64,000 bases of DNA, taken from Berghia stephanieae. Taxonomy: Eukaryota; Mollusca; Gastropoda; Nudibranchia; Aeolidiidae. The translations under genes and the position numbers were made by a program. The notes beneath the pieces are model-generated. The model did not search any database. It saw only the letters and a program-made list of their open reading frames with translations, and was not told the DNA's origin. The number at the start of each line of letters is the position of its first letter. Position 1 is the stretch's first letter. This document shows positions 51,117 to 64,000 of this stretch, piece after piece. The stretch lies in assembly GCA_034508935.3 (NCBI GenBank), contig CM067442.1, positions 92,806,509-92,870,508 on the forward strand, written 5' to 3'.

Positions 51117-51709
51117 GCGTGGTCAAAGCTCATGGAAATTAAGGACCAGTTTTCATCTTGCCATGTGACCCTACAAGATGTAGAAAGACACTGTCCGCAT
51201 GACCTGGACCAACATCTCAAGCTTCAGCTCCAGGATAGTTTTTGTCAAGCTTTCTCTTTGGCCAATGAAAAGCTTGAGAAATATTCATCGACGGAAGGCC
51301 AACCAGGATGGAATTATTGAAGGAGATACCTTTCTTCAATCCTTGCAATTTAGTGTTCATTGCTGACTCTGATATTGATTCTTTGACCATTCCTGGTATT
51401 CATGAAGTACCTCGTGTAGAAGTACTTCGATATAAAGAGTCTCTTGGTCCAAGAGCAGTGTCGGCATCTGGAGGCATTCCACTTGATCTGACTGTTTTTT
51501 GGAACAGTGTTAGCTCAGATGTTCCCCATCTTGCTACGCTGGCAAAGAGATACATATACACCTGCCTTAATTCTGCTGATGCTGAGAGGTCCTTCTCCAT
51601 TTATAATCTTGTATTTTCAGACAGGAGAAGGCGGCTCAACGAAGCAAACTTAAAGGCTTTGGTGTTCCTTTATTATAACAGTTTTATTTCCTATGAATAT
51701 CTTGTTTAA
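51117..51709 (+). CDS. hAT transposase exon 5 (dimerisation domain)
   Basis: Acceptor TTTCACCAG. It starts AWSKLMEIKDQFSSCHVTLQ and ends with VPHLATLAKRYIYTCLNSAD, AERSFSIYNLVFSDRRRRLN and EANLKALVFLYYN, the hAT C-terminal dimerisation domain with its AERSFS signature, then TAA. One small indel near 51240-51310 separates the two halves here, while the left-arm copy is open at that place, so error or allelic variation is likely. The whole coding length over five exons is about 615 codons, normal for the family. Confidence 0.88.
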
Positions 51710-52024
51710 TTAAATTTTGATACCTCTCTTTGCAGGTTTTTCGTACTTTTGTTTTGATATAAGATTAAGATTGATGTTTTAAATCATTTTTCATTCTGAT
51801 CTGCACCTGAGTGACTTTTGTGTGCATCTTCAGATCATTGTAGTATTTGGGGTCCCCGGGAACGAAAAAAAGTTATCCGATTAGTTAACAAAATTTGCAA
51901 AATATGGCAATTTTTACGGCAAAATGTGGCAAATTTTTCTATTTTTTGTGGCAAAATTGTCATTTTTTTGTGGCAAAATTTGGCAAAATTTGGGATTTCA
52001 AATGGCAATTTTCCGCGATGCCAG

Positions 52025-55000
52025 ATAAGGATTTATGTCCTTGTTCTGGAATAAGTGTACCTTTATTGTGATGGTTTTTTTTCCATCTCTCCGTCATGTA
52101 CTCTTATATAGATTTTAATCCAGAACATAATTATTTTGTAAACAATTGTGTTCCTTCTGGTGGGATCTTGTTCTTGTGTCTGGATCTGAAACTAAGCACG
52201 TTTATAATTTGCTCTTGGAACCTATCTCAGTTCTCTATTTGAGCAAGTCTTACCTTTTCTTGGGTGGGTTTGGTTGTAAATATATAATTTGTTTGACTAT
52301 CTCATCTTCTGGCACTGAAATTACTTTAAAGTGTCGCAAGTAAAGCACCCAAAAAGGAACAAATGATAACATTTTTACATACACCAGTTGGCTGACCTAA
52401 TGACAAGATCCCTGCGATAGACAAGTTGGCTTTCTGTATAACATATCTTACTTTTTAAAGATATGAGACATTTTGTATTGAAATGCAAATGATTGCAGTT
52501 GAATCTGGTAACTGGAATGCGGTTTGATTAAAAAAGACGCTTAATTTGTAATGATTTATCCGTCGCATAATGTTTTCTATACAATTTCTACTGGTTACTT
52601 TGAACTCTGGCTGGTGAATTCAAACGCTTTCAAAACTGCTTTAATGAAACTTTTATTTCGAATTTTAAAAATCGAAAAGAATTTATGCCACGATGCGGAT
52701 CAAGAATGGAATTGTTCCGTGTTATTTTGACAAAGTTGATTGAATCATGATCATAATGTCAATGAGTCCAACACTTATGATAATGCCTACCATACAAATA
52801 CAACACGAGGAAATAAAGCATCAAAATACATACAACCATTTGCAAAAACAAACACATGAATTCAGTTGTTTTTTTTTTCCATTGCGAATGGTTTGCGTTA
52901 CCTGAAACATTCAACAGAGCACTAAACACGATTCAGATAGCCGTCACATAATATGTTTAATGAATTTTGCCATACAGGGCCTTTTTCAAAAATTATGACT
53001 TGACCATATTAAAATCATAGGTCGGATCTTGCGACCCATTCAGACGTCTCACATTTGACTGTCTTCTGCCTTGGGGAACAATATGATAAATAAGGTCAAT
53101 GATGACGTTACAGATAATGAGATTTGTTTACTTTTGACTAGGCAGCAGCAGCGTTAGTTTATTTTCTATTTTAAAGTGATGCAATCAATGTATGAATGAA
53201 AATGGATGCCCCCCCCCCCCCCCCCCCCCCAAACAAACAAAACAAAGAGACTACTTGCGCTCCGTCTTCGTTTTACAGTGATGAGCGAAATTGGTAAGGT
53301 ATTATTGAACATATCTCACGAGCCTTTAAATTCATTGAATACCTGCGAGGTATGAGTGTAGTGCAACCTACCACGATAGACTTTGACGTTTTGATAAATA
53401 TGTAGTTCCATTATGAAAGCCGTCCCGGATAATTGGAAAGTCCCTTGATTGGAATCATTTATGAGCAACTGAGCTCTTCCAATTGACGATTCCACCATCA
53501 GGGATTGGGTGCCCGAATTTCGGCACTGGTCGTAAAGTCGACACTCTTATTAGCCTGCTTTCATACCCGTTTTTCACCTAAATTTATGTTTTCGGGTATA
53601 AAGACATTAATGCCATCTTAACCGCCGATAAATTTTCTTTCTGTTTCGCCTACTGTCCGCTTAAAAAAACGGATAGAAAATTTTATTTTTTTTCATGCGT
53701 AAACTTACGGTTCACGAAATCCGATTCAACACCCGCGATTTTGTAAAATTTTCAGTGATGGCCCTAATTTCGACATTCTTCAAGAAAAGGCGGTGTTTTT
53801 TTGAGATTTGGAAACTTCTGATTTAGTAAAAGTAAGTAACCTTTTATTCAAGATACTTTTTTTTCTTCGATCTATTTCATATGTCTGGCATTTCAGTCCC
53901 GAATCTAATCAAAAACTGACTAAAACACACTTTCTACACACTACTTAACATAAGTGCACATCTAATAAAGGGGGTTACTTCATTTCAAACATACATTTTC
54001 CGATTAAATTTAGCAACATCGGCAGAGGCGGCACTAGATAGGGTGTTCACAGCTATTAGAATTTCTATTTATCAATGCATATCTGTAATTGTGAACCATC
54101 GCCTCTATTCGGTGTTGTATCGGAATGAAACAAGTTCCAAAATTGAATTTAAAGGAAAACCGACGACAGAAAAACAAAACCAGAGGTGTGGCTTGCTGCT
54201 TGGATTTCTACATTCATAAAAGCTGATAATATGGATATAACGTGCAAAATGGTTACAATAAGGAGTATTTAAAAAGTTAAGATTTCTGAGATATTTTACA
54301 TTATTACATTCAAAGCGCCCCGCAGCAAGCATAATTCAAGAATGGCGACCATTTACCGACTCGAATTGGTGAACAGTGGGTTTTCGTGACATGTTATTGT
54401 GCAAGCGTTATGAGATCTTTTGCTCAACAAGTGGGCGTTATGTCTTTGTGAAAGGCATTTCACATAACATTCCGTGTCCTGTAGGAGACTGGCATAACAA
54501 TTCGGAGGATCCCTCTTGTTTTTAACAGCATTGTCTTTGTCCTGAAAAAAAGGTATACGCCCCTAACAGACTGCTTATGTTGTAAGGATTATAAAGCGCT
54601 GTGGGTCCGTTTTCAACGATGTGAAGTAATATATATTCTATTATTACATTACATAATCCAAAATTATTTGTTAAGCTACGCCCACTGAATGACACTTTGT
54701 TAAAATTATTTTCACCACGGGCAGGAGAATCAACACACCATTACTGTAAACATTTTAAAATTCGAGTTACATTTTATTTTAAAAACGCCGAATTTGGCAC
54801 TGTGAGAAAAATGTTTGGTCTATCACAATCATATTCAAAATTCGTATTGTCACTTGAAATTTATCAGCCCGCATGCAAAATAATCATATCACATTTCGTA
54901 CATTGGAATTTGCGATATTCCGTGCGAACGGGACTTGGAACGGATGAAGCATTAATCAATCAGAATAATAATTCTTTTACTTTCAGTCCGTACCATCCAA

Positions 55001-55599
55001 CTGACTTTTAATATCGTGGCAACGAAAAAGTATTTCAAATATTCCTGATTTCTCATTGTGCTACTTTCTAAGAAAAAGGGTTTAAACTTTGATGCTTCCT
55101 CTTATTTGGTTGGCTTTCACCGAGGGGTAACTTCACTTAGTCTTTTAGGCTTTTCAAAATATTGTCACTTTGTTGCGCTCTCTTCTGTGATATAGACGTC
55201 TAATGATGCAAGATCTTTATCCGTTGTGGTTTTGTTGTTGTTGTTTTAATGAATAAATTTAACTGCCCTGCTTTGTTTTGAATTTGTTTGATGTCATGGA
55301 TTTCTGATTTGTGTTCACTAAGATGCTAGACGTCTATATTCTAGTGTAGGTCTAACGAATGCTTTGTAGCATTTTAATCTGTCATAAAAACAAATGCACT
55401 AGTCTAATTGAATTGCTCAGTTATTTTTCAAGATTATACTTTGTCCCTTTGATTATCTTTATCCGATTTATTATCATATATAAGGTTGTTATAACCTGAG
55501 ATACAATCGAGTATTTTGTTTCATGTTATCTGCATTGTGCGGCCTTTGTACCGTGCTGTATGCTTATATGCACTTTCTGGTAACCAGTTAAGTGCTGCA
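52025..55599. other. Right-arm intergenic region
   Basis: It mirrors 13520-17233. It holds a poly-C run at 53210-53230, the exon-like frame at 53690-53840, and R2 with a SINE-tail piece at 54340-54930. Nothing else can be named. Confidence 0.5.
54340..54930 (-). repeat. R2 repeat (right arm) with SINE-tail piece
   Basis: The reverse complement of 14210-14860 and related to 8920-9620. Segment 54500-54640 (AACAGCATTGTCTTTGTCCT, then GCCCCTAACAGACTGC and TAAAGCGCTGTGGG) matches the SINE body at 48715-48840 and is absent from the piece A copy, so it is probably a later insertion. Confidence 0.5.
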
Positions 55600-55805
55600 C
55601 TCTGGAAAAACACATATTTAAGAATTTGGCCAGAAAACTCGTTCTTCACATATCGATCGATTAAATGACCCTTGGTAAAAACTCTTAAACCTGAGACTTC
55701 GCGAAGGTTTGTGAGTTTTTGCCAAGACGAGGATCATTTTCAAATCGATCGATATTTGAAGGACGAGTTTTCTGGCCACATTTTTGAATACGTGTTTTTC
55801 CGGAG
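55600..55805. mobile_element. Hairpin MITE (right-arm copy)
   Basis: Two halves of about 100 bp are near-perfect inverse repeats (GGCCAGAAAACTCGTTCTTC, with ATCGATCGAT in each half). TA follows the right end (55806-55807). It is the allelic copy of 13312-13519. Confidence 0.72.
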
Positions 55806-56602
55806 TAAGGTAGTTAACTGGTCAATGCGGCACTGAGCAGGCACTTTGTCCTGTGATGTATTTTGCCAAATAATCAGAGAACATGCTTTTGGTCTTTTTG
55901 TTTGTTTGTTTGTTTTATTCATCAGCTTCGGATCAGGGTTTCCATCATACTGTTCCCATCCGAGTTTTTCGTCTTTATTGTCTGAAACTTCTGTGATACC
56001 AATGTCACTATGTGGTATGGGTCATTGTCATGAACAATATTTTCCTCGTTTTTTTTTCTTTCTATTCTTGAAAAATGCAAATATTGCTGCCTTAAGCTAG
56101 AAGAAATAAATAAGGATAGTCAAACTGAATGAAAGCTTCAATTTACTTATGAAGACAGATAAGGAGGAAGTTTCGGTTTCCCCTTTGTCAACAAAACACG
56201 ATGTTTGAAACACTTAAGACGAATGAGAGATGAGATAATTACTTTATTAGAAGGTAAATAAACAAAACAATTATGGTTCCATATTCCAAATTATTCTATT
56301 CGGGAATAGTAAGGAAACAATTTGTTTTGTAAAAATACCACACGAATGTATTAACAAACAGAACTCTAAATTAAAATTCCTACGACCTCTGAATATAGAC
56401 TCGTGAAGAAAATTCTGTCAATATTGATATAAAATTATTTCAACTAATTATGGAAAATGCATGTAAATATTTGCCCCAAACCCAATGTTGTATTTATAGG
56501 CAATACATACATTTAACACCAAATTTAATTTGAAATAAAATACAACATAAAAAAGGATTTTTCATACTTTTTGATTAATGAACAACATTAAACAAGCCTG
56601 CA

Positions 56603-57130
<528 letters not shown>

Positions 57131-57328
57131 CCCCACACCTATTAAAATACCACTGGAGGCACTTTAACTAGAACTGTGCTCTACTTTTATTGCAATTGTT
57201 ACACGATTTAGGTCTCTTGACTAAACGTGAAATGAGCCAAGTCCAAATCCATGGACCTTTGGCCAACCTACATATATTATCTCAATGAAAACCATTCGAG
57301 CAGAACATTCCACAATTCAAGGTTACTC

Positions 57329-57529
57329 TCATGGATAACGTAGACTACGACTCGGGGTCATAGGACAACCACAGCGAGGAGAGCGAGGGCATTGAAGAAA
57401 ACCAACCGGCTTATTCAACGATGTCGTTCGAATCGCACCAGGCAGGAAGGATCGCGTAAAACAAATCTGTAGGGTACACATTTCACTCTTCTTATTATTC
57501 AACTTAACCTCCGGAGGTGCTGCGTGCAT
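57329..57529 (+). other. GC-richer conserved block (right arm)
   Basis: Nearly identical to 11561-11761 reverse-complemented. The plus strand carries the MDNVDYDSGS frame with a TAG after ten codons. The function is unknown. Confidence 0.25.
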
Positions 57530-57586
57530 GTGTATCTGCTATCGCCACTTCATTCCTTCCTAGCTTGATCCACGTGTTTTGTCGAG

Positions 57587-57588
<2 letters not shown>

Positions 57589-57664
<76 letters not shown>

Positions 57665-57685
57665 TATTATCATTATTGCTATTAC

Positions 57686-57755
<70 letters not shown>
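57589..57755. repeat. (TTA)n microsatellite (right arm)
   Basis: Counterpart of the TAA tract at 11325-11502, with small interruptions. Confidence 0.95.
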
Positions 57756-57756
<1 letters not shown>

Positions 57757-58745
57757 TTGCAGTGATAGTGATTTTTGTTGTTGGTGTGAATACTGAGGAA
57801 AGAAAATGTGTTATTTACTAAATATTTATTTACACTTTAAAAAAAAAGAATATAAAATGGGTCATTTCAGATTTATTATTATAATGTTGATGATAATAAT
57901 TAGGGTCTAATCCCTGGATTACGTTTGTTGTTTCCTTATCATTAAACTTGATGACGCAGGTAAGTTTTATTTAGTGTAACAGTGTGACTATGATTTGTTC
58001 TTGTTGTTGAAATGTCAATATGCAATCGATAATATGCTTCTACTTCTATTGAAAATCGTGAAATTATTATTAATATTCATAAATTTAACATATCTACATT
58101 CTGACTTGGAGTCATTCACTATGTTAGGGCACCGGTAACCAGAAATACAATGACATTAATAAAACTATCTGATAACTCCATTGACCTAAATATTTAAGGT
58201 CAATTGAAGATTGAAAAAGAAAAAGATAAAAAAGGGGGAAGCGATATATCCGTGTTGCACTGCACCGGCGGTGGAAATTTGATCGTACGATTTCACCGGT
58301 ATCACACCATGCCGATGCAACTTTGAATGGATCACACAAGATGTGCAGTTTAAAGCGTTTGTTTCACTATACGGTATGATGTCTCGCCTTGTAACAAGAC
58401 CAAGCTATATTAGGCATTTTCAGTGGTCGAGTGGGTGACAAAACGCTGACCCCGGCGTCGTGTCCTTAAGTTCAGTCCTTCATCTCTTGACTATAGGCAG
58501 TGATGATGACGCTATTGCTGATACAAAAAAGCCGCATAATAGGTGACTTGTCTTGTATGAATTGAATATTTGATTTCATTTGCTCTACTGGAGGAATAAA
58601 TACAACACTGTGGAAGGCTTTGTGATACCTACAAAAATGGATATAACTTAGCTTCGAAAAAGAGCAAAGTACAAAAAAAAATAAAAATTAAAAAAAATAA
58701 AAATCCCCTTGTTCAGTCATTAAATAAATAAACAAATAAATAAAA

Positions 58746-61700
58746 TATTAATATACTTCTTATAATCCAACCAGTTTGGTCGGGAAGGAACATTAGTGTG
58801 TTAACGATTACGCTCCCAACCTACAATGATCGACGAACGACGCGGAAGAAAACGAAAGATTTTAATGCGCTCAAGAAATGTTAACATTTCCTTTCTGTTT
58901 TATCTAATATCATAATATCGTAGCATGTTCTCTAGAGAACCATTGGCAGTGATGCGACTTCATCCAAGCTTGTGTCACATCTATGTGACGTTAAAGAAAT
59001 CCAATCATATCGTTGTATACGGGTTAGTTTATTGGCATTCGGGTTCAACCTCCGGAAGTTTAAGACCATTGATTTCAAAGAAATAAGCAAACATAGACTC
59101 TGTAAATAGAATACGCAAAGTAGCGTTGTGGCTTATTGCTTTTCAAAGATACAGAAATTTCAAGAACGAATTATCATTAATGTGCATTGTTGACAATAAG
59201 ATGTTTATGATACACATATTGTGCAAAGCAACAACTTGCTTCTTTTCGTAATTATTAAGGCCGCTCTCTTATGTGCGTGATGAATTATAACGCTTTAAAA
59301 AGACTACTTTACATACTCGGGCAAGTAACGTAGCCCTTTTTGCTCACTTTATATGTTACACTGCGACTGACGCCTGTGTTATCTCGTCTTTTTATCTTTT
59401 TTAATTTTAGAAATATACATACTAGTTTTCCTTCGAGATGTATGTTAAAAGTGAATTAAAGGAATTTAAAATTTCAAGATCTTATGGATAGTTTCCAAAC
59501 AAGTCCGCGCATTGCTGTAACAGAAACTATTGTATGCTAGCAAACCCTTGAATAAGGCGTTTATTAATTAACAGTTCCAAATTACTTTGTCGGTAGGACA
59601 CTATACTTACAACATATTAATTTATAAATTGCCTAATTTTTTGCAGCTTTATCCCAATGACTGCATAATTCAATCCAACTTAAATAATATAATAATTTCG
59701 ACTAGATTCTATTTTTATTATGAGGGTCACGACGACATAAAACCGCCGTACTATGGAAAAACACGTATTTAGAATTTTGGCCAGAAAACTCGTCCTTCAG
59801 TAAATTATATCGATCGATTAAATTGACTCTCATCTCGTAAAAAAAAATCTTCCCTGAAGTTCCAGATTTTAGAGGTTTTGATAAGATGAGGGTCTTTTTA
59901 GTCGATTGATATTTGAAGGGCGAGTTTTATGAATGACCAACATTTTTAAAATGTGTTTTTTCAGTGTAAGACACTATAAGCGAATCGAGCGTCTTATCCA
60001 CTTAAAAAAAATCTGCAGCGGTTGTGTTTTTGCTGTTAACCGGTTGGGTGTATTGTTCGTGTTAAAATCTCTCTCTAACTCTTAAGAATCCAAAATTGAA
60101 TACCACAGCTCGTGACTCTGTTTTGTTTGGTATTCCAGCACAACACGTCTCTCGTTTTTCCTAGAATTTAGTATGAGTATGAGAGAACAGGTGTCACGTC
60201 AGTCATGGTGTAATGAATCTTGCGTTTATTTATGAAATTATTACATTTGTTCGAGCAATGTAAACCATTGAAATTTCCACACTGTGAACAATAACGATTT
60301 ATCATTATCATTTATCAATAATCATTATCTAAAAAATAAATTTGTGATACTAAAGTTAAAACAAAAATACTAGGCACTCCTCTTTGCTTTGCATTATGCG
60401 AAGCTTTTATTAATTTATTTATTTATCCATCTTTTCATTCATTAAAAAAAAGTATTTCTATGCATTTCTATTTATTTATATATTTATCCATCTATTTATT
60501 ATTTATTTATTTATTTACTTATCTATGCATTTGTTTATTTATTTCGAATAGTAAGTAGTATACAGAAAGGAAAAAAACAAAACAAAGAAGACGAAAATAG
60601 AAATCACCCCTCACCAAAAGACACCAAAAATAAAATAAAGCAAAACAGAACACCCCCTTCCCCTAATCCCTCCCCCCCTCCCCTCGGGGGGGGGGGGGGG
60701 GGGGGGAGGGGAGAGAAGAGAAAAATAAATAAAAAAAGAACAGCTATGAAGGTTAGTTGACATTTTGATGACGACATTTCTCTACCACTAATAACTCACT
60801 AAGTAAAGGAAAGTACCTACTTAAGTGTAGTGTGTAGTGTGTACACGCTCGTTTTCATTTTAACCTCAAACAAAATCACTTAGGATTCAAAAAAGAAATC
60901 GAACAAATATTTAAAAGTGCAAACATAGACTAGCATCAAATTATGATTCATTTGTCATGGGAAACTCCTTGATGACGTGCAATATTATGATGAAGTGCAA
61001 TTATATGTAACTCGCGCACTTCTTAAAGGTTAAACAGTCCATGGATACAGGACTCAGGCTTCGTCACCCCACTCAAGGGGTAATTGCTTTAAGGAAGCAT
61101 TACCGTTTATAATCTATCTATTATTGATTTATCAGCCAAGCCCGACGTGTACTTATTTGCAGGTGTGATAACCCACACTGTTATGGACGTTGCTGTAAAA
61201 TAAAGACTGAAACAAACGCAAATACTGTGCATGTAGATCCGGACACTTGCAATAACCGTGTTTACCGATGGTTTGGTACTATTTCACACCTGAGTCTAAT
61301 ATGGGGTGGTATTTGCACATTTCCTTATCCCAGGACTCAGCGTCAGAGTTTTCTGTTCTCGTGTTTTATGCAATCAATAACCATAATATTATATTCACCG
61401 CTGCTTGACATTTTAAATAATAATATTATAAGGAGGGACCGTGAGGAAAATTAGATAACAAATCTCATAACACAAAAATGTAACAGTAACGATAAGCGAT
61501 AAGTAGTGCAGTGTCGTCTCACCGAGATTTATAATAAAAGTCGATAATAATCTTTAATCGATTATAATATTATTATCTGGCACCGAATTAGCCACCTCCC
61601 CAGCCTCGGCTATTTTTTGTTTGTTTTCCTTTTTCAAATCAATAACAGCGAATTTCAATATAGAGCTTTTGTTGCTTATCTGCAAATAATAGAATTGATT

Positions 61701-62654
61701 TCGAGATATTGAGGCCCTTGAGGCGAATTTATTATTATTGTTAACACACTGGCAGCACAACACTCCGAGAACTAAGCCGTCAAACGACACAGCACGTCAA
61801 TGTGGTTTGGTTACTAGAAAACAAACCAAGGCATGGTAGCTATTATTGACAAAGCACCGGGGTGTGGTTCTAGTGGTGGCATACAAGCAAACGTATTTGA
61901 CATAAGTGCAGGAACAAGGCCTATTTTAACTCAACATTTTCACACAGGCTACAGCAATAAATTCATGTGGCCACTGACTTGACTTGATAATTTCTCTCTG
62001 GCATTCAAGAAAGGGTCGCAAGCGCTGTATTTCGCAAAACTGGAAACAAACGAATAAAAATGAATCAAGAGATAATAAACATTCAGAAATAATTAAGATA
62101 GTCTTTATCGCGTTGTTCAACTTTGGAATACTGGTTCGTATACCGGAGATATGGAACCTTGATATATATGTACATTGCTCCAAACTTTCTGTTTTGACGC
62201 GAAGACTTGAACTTATAACCTTTAGAACTGCACTAATTACGCAACACCCCACTTGACTCAGGTGTGAATGACTACCAGTCTATGGACTATGACATATATT
62301 GTAAGATTGCTAGTCTAGGCAGTCAAGAACTCGGAGCTGGTACAAGAGTACAAAATTAATCCGTAACACGCGACGTACCATTTGAAATGAAAATTTTGTT
62401 TTATTTGGCCAGCTGGAGGAATAAACGAATTGTTGCCAAAAGCGTACTGAGTTTTGTAATTCAGTGAAAATGTGCTATATTAAAAAAAATTTCCTCAATC
62501 GAGTTACTCGTTCGTAATATCTCCCATCGTTTCTGCGCAAAAAAAAAGTATAATATAGATTTATGGGTAGGATTGAGGTACGTATTATATTAGGCTTAAG
62601 GTGATAGTCTTCAGGGAAAGTGAACTGTTCCTGTCTCATTATATAGAAGGAAAG
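58746..62654. other. Unique DNA beyond the right arm
   Basis: This sequence has no counterpart in piece B, so it extends the locus past 10332. It contains a hairpin MITE (59751-59966), a TTTA-rich tract (60410-60545) and a poly-G run (60685-60705). I recognise no gene; the open frames at 61227 and 61554-62256 are short and do not resemble known proteins. Confidence 0.55.
59751..59966. mobile_element. Hairpin MITE, second locus
   Basis: 216 bp flanked by TA (59749-59750, 59967-59968). The halves share GGCCAGAAAACTCGTCCTTC and ATCGATCGATT with the copies at 13312 and 55600, but the loop differs. The TA target points to a Tc1/mariner-type family. Confidence 0.75.
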
Positions 62655-62760
62655 AAGTTGACATCACTCAGGTCTTTGTTATTAGTTTTTGCCATCCATG
62701 TTTATGGGTAGTTCTCACTAAACTGTATTATCCAGCCTATCATAAACGTTCAAGGTTACA
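62655..62760 (+). repeat. Dispersed repeat also at 7995-8100
   Basis: The same-orientation relative of 7995-8100, ending just at the start of the 397-bp tandem array (CAAGGTTACACAATTC). Confidence 0.55.
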
Positions 62761-62761
62761 C

Positions 62762-64000
62762 AATTCAGAAAAGTGAGTGGAGCAGGCACTTATGTTGGTA
62801 ACAACAAGATATGAAGTGAATAGAAAAGTGCCAGAAGACAATAGAGAATAAAAATTTTTCGCGGCGGTGGTGGGGTTTGAACCTGCGACCTTATTGGTAC
62901 GACAACTCCGCCTGGCAGGTGAGAGCGTGGCTCTACCGTGTGAGCTATCCACGAACACAAAAATATTCGTTTCAAACTCAAAGTCATTACTAGATCCCTC
63001 TCTCACCCACTTCTTGAGACCGCCGATTCGTTCGTACACCACCATCGCGAATAATTTTGACCAGCAGTTAAGCTTAATAGCCAATATTCTCAACACAAAC
63101 ATATAACATAGAAACGATTGAGACATTGAGTATGCTCCGGTGTATGGGGTGAATTTTTAATTCAGAAAAGTGAGTGGAGCAGGCACTTATGTTGGTAACA
63201 ACAAGATATGAAGTGAATAGAAAAGTGCCAGAAGACAATAGAGAATAAAAATTTTTCGCGGCGGTGGTGGGGTTTGAACCTGCGACCTTATTGGTACGAC
63301 AACTCCGCCTGGCAGGTGAGAGCGTGGCTCTACCGTGTGAGCTATCCACGAACACAAAAATATTCGTTTCAAACTCAAAGTCATTACTAGATCCCTCTCT
63401 CACCCACTTCTTGAGACCGCCGATTCGTTCGTACACCACCATCGCGAATAATTTTGACCAGCAGTTAAGCTTAATAGCCAATATTCTCAACACAAACATA
63501 TAACATAGAAACGATTGAGACATTGAGTATGCTCCGGTGTATGGGGTGAATTTTTAATTCAGAAAAGTGAGTGGAGCAGGCACTTATGTTGGTAACAACA
63601 AGATATGAAGTGAATAGAAAAGTGCCAGAAGACAATAGAGAATAAAAATTTTTCGCGGCGGTGGTGGGGTTTGAACCTGCGACCTTATTGGTACAACAAC
63701 TCCGCCTGGCAGGTGAGAGCGTGGCTCTACCGTGTGAGCTATCCACGAACACAAAAATATTCGTTTCAAACTCAAAGTCATTACTAGATCCCTCTCTCAC
63801 CCACTTCTTGAGACCGCCGATTCGTTCGTACACCACCATCGCGAATAATTTTGACCAGCAGTTAAGCTTAATAGCCAATATTCTCAACACAAACATATAA
63901 CATAGAAACGATTGAGACATTGAGTATGCTCCGGTGTATGGGGTGAATTTTTAATTCAGAAAAGTGAGTGGAGCAGGCACTTATGTTGGTAACAACAAGA
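62762..64000. repeat. 397-bp tandem array with tRNA-like core
   Basis: Units start at 62762, 63159, 63556 and 63953, each AATTCAGAAAAGTGAGTGGA onward, so the spacing is exactly 397 bp. The array runs off the window end. Units are almost identical; the third has TACAACAAC where the others have TACGACAAC. The minus-strand open frames repeat with the unit and are not genes. Confidence 0.95.
62858..62962 (-). other. tRNA-like Pol III promoter sequence (first array unit)
   Basis: On the minus strand GGATAGCTCACACGGTAGAG matches an A box, and AGGTTCAAACCCC matches a B box, about 45 bp apart. A T-run (AATTTTTATT) follows near 62850. The segment between is too long and unpaired for a standard tRNA, so this is a tRNA-derived SINE head. 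It recurs at 63255-63359 and 63652-63756. Confidence 0.65.

Noticed and set aside
62867-63900. Tandem frames of 65-149 codons in the 397-bp array
   Set aside because: They recur once per unit on both strands and overlap the tRNA-like core, so they follow the repeat and not a gene.

Overview
The window reads as AT-rich, intron-rich animal DNA, most likely from a mollusc and perhaps a gastropod. The evidence is GT-AG introns in two recognisable bilaterian genes (NRBP1 and PPM1G), tRNA-derived SINEs, LINE fragments, many small terminal-inverted-repeat DNA transposons and long GA/TA/TAA microsatellites. The taxon is an inference from repeat style. There is no bacterial or organellar signal.

The window is a scaffold of three pieces joined by two gaps of exactly 100 N (10232-10331 and 38183-38282). 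Piece A (1-10231) holds the first three coding exons of NRBP1 on the minus strand. The rest of that gene lies off the left edge. Piece A also has several nested DNA transposons and the 3' end of an RNase H-bearing LINE that runs into the first gap. Piece B (10332-38182) holds seven exons of PPM1G on the minus strand, without the N-terminal exons, and a five-exon hAT transposase gene related to CGGBP1. It also has a roughly 2 kb minisatellite and a LINE with a transposon inside it. Piece C (38283-64000) begins as the reverse complement of 31273 back to 10332. It repeats the last three PPM1G exons, the hAT element and the minisatellite in inverted order, then continues into new sequence from about 58746 and ends in a 397-bp tandem array carrying a tRNA-like sequence.

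The 20-kb inverted repeat is best read as two haplotype contigs of one locus with piece B placed backwards. It starts at a contig end, stops at a GA microsatellite, and its arms differ mostly by homopolymer indels that disrupt different places in each arm. Flipping piece B puts the 5' side of PPM1G next to the 5' end of NRBP1, the head-to-head order these genes have in human, and makes piece B overlap piece C.

NRBP1 (a pseudokinase adaptor) and PPM1G (a nuclear metal-dependent Ser/Thr phosphatase) are the only clear host genes. Their introns hold most of the mobile-element content. The strongest leads are the intron-bearing CGGBP1-like hAT gene with nearly complete ends, a minisatellite carrying many B-box-like motifs, the tRNA-like tandem array, and a hAT-type MITE inserted next to an ETS motif in the likely NRBP1 promoter.
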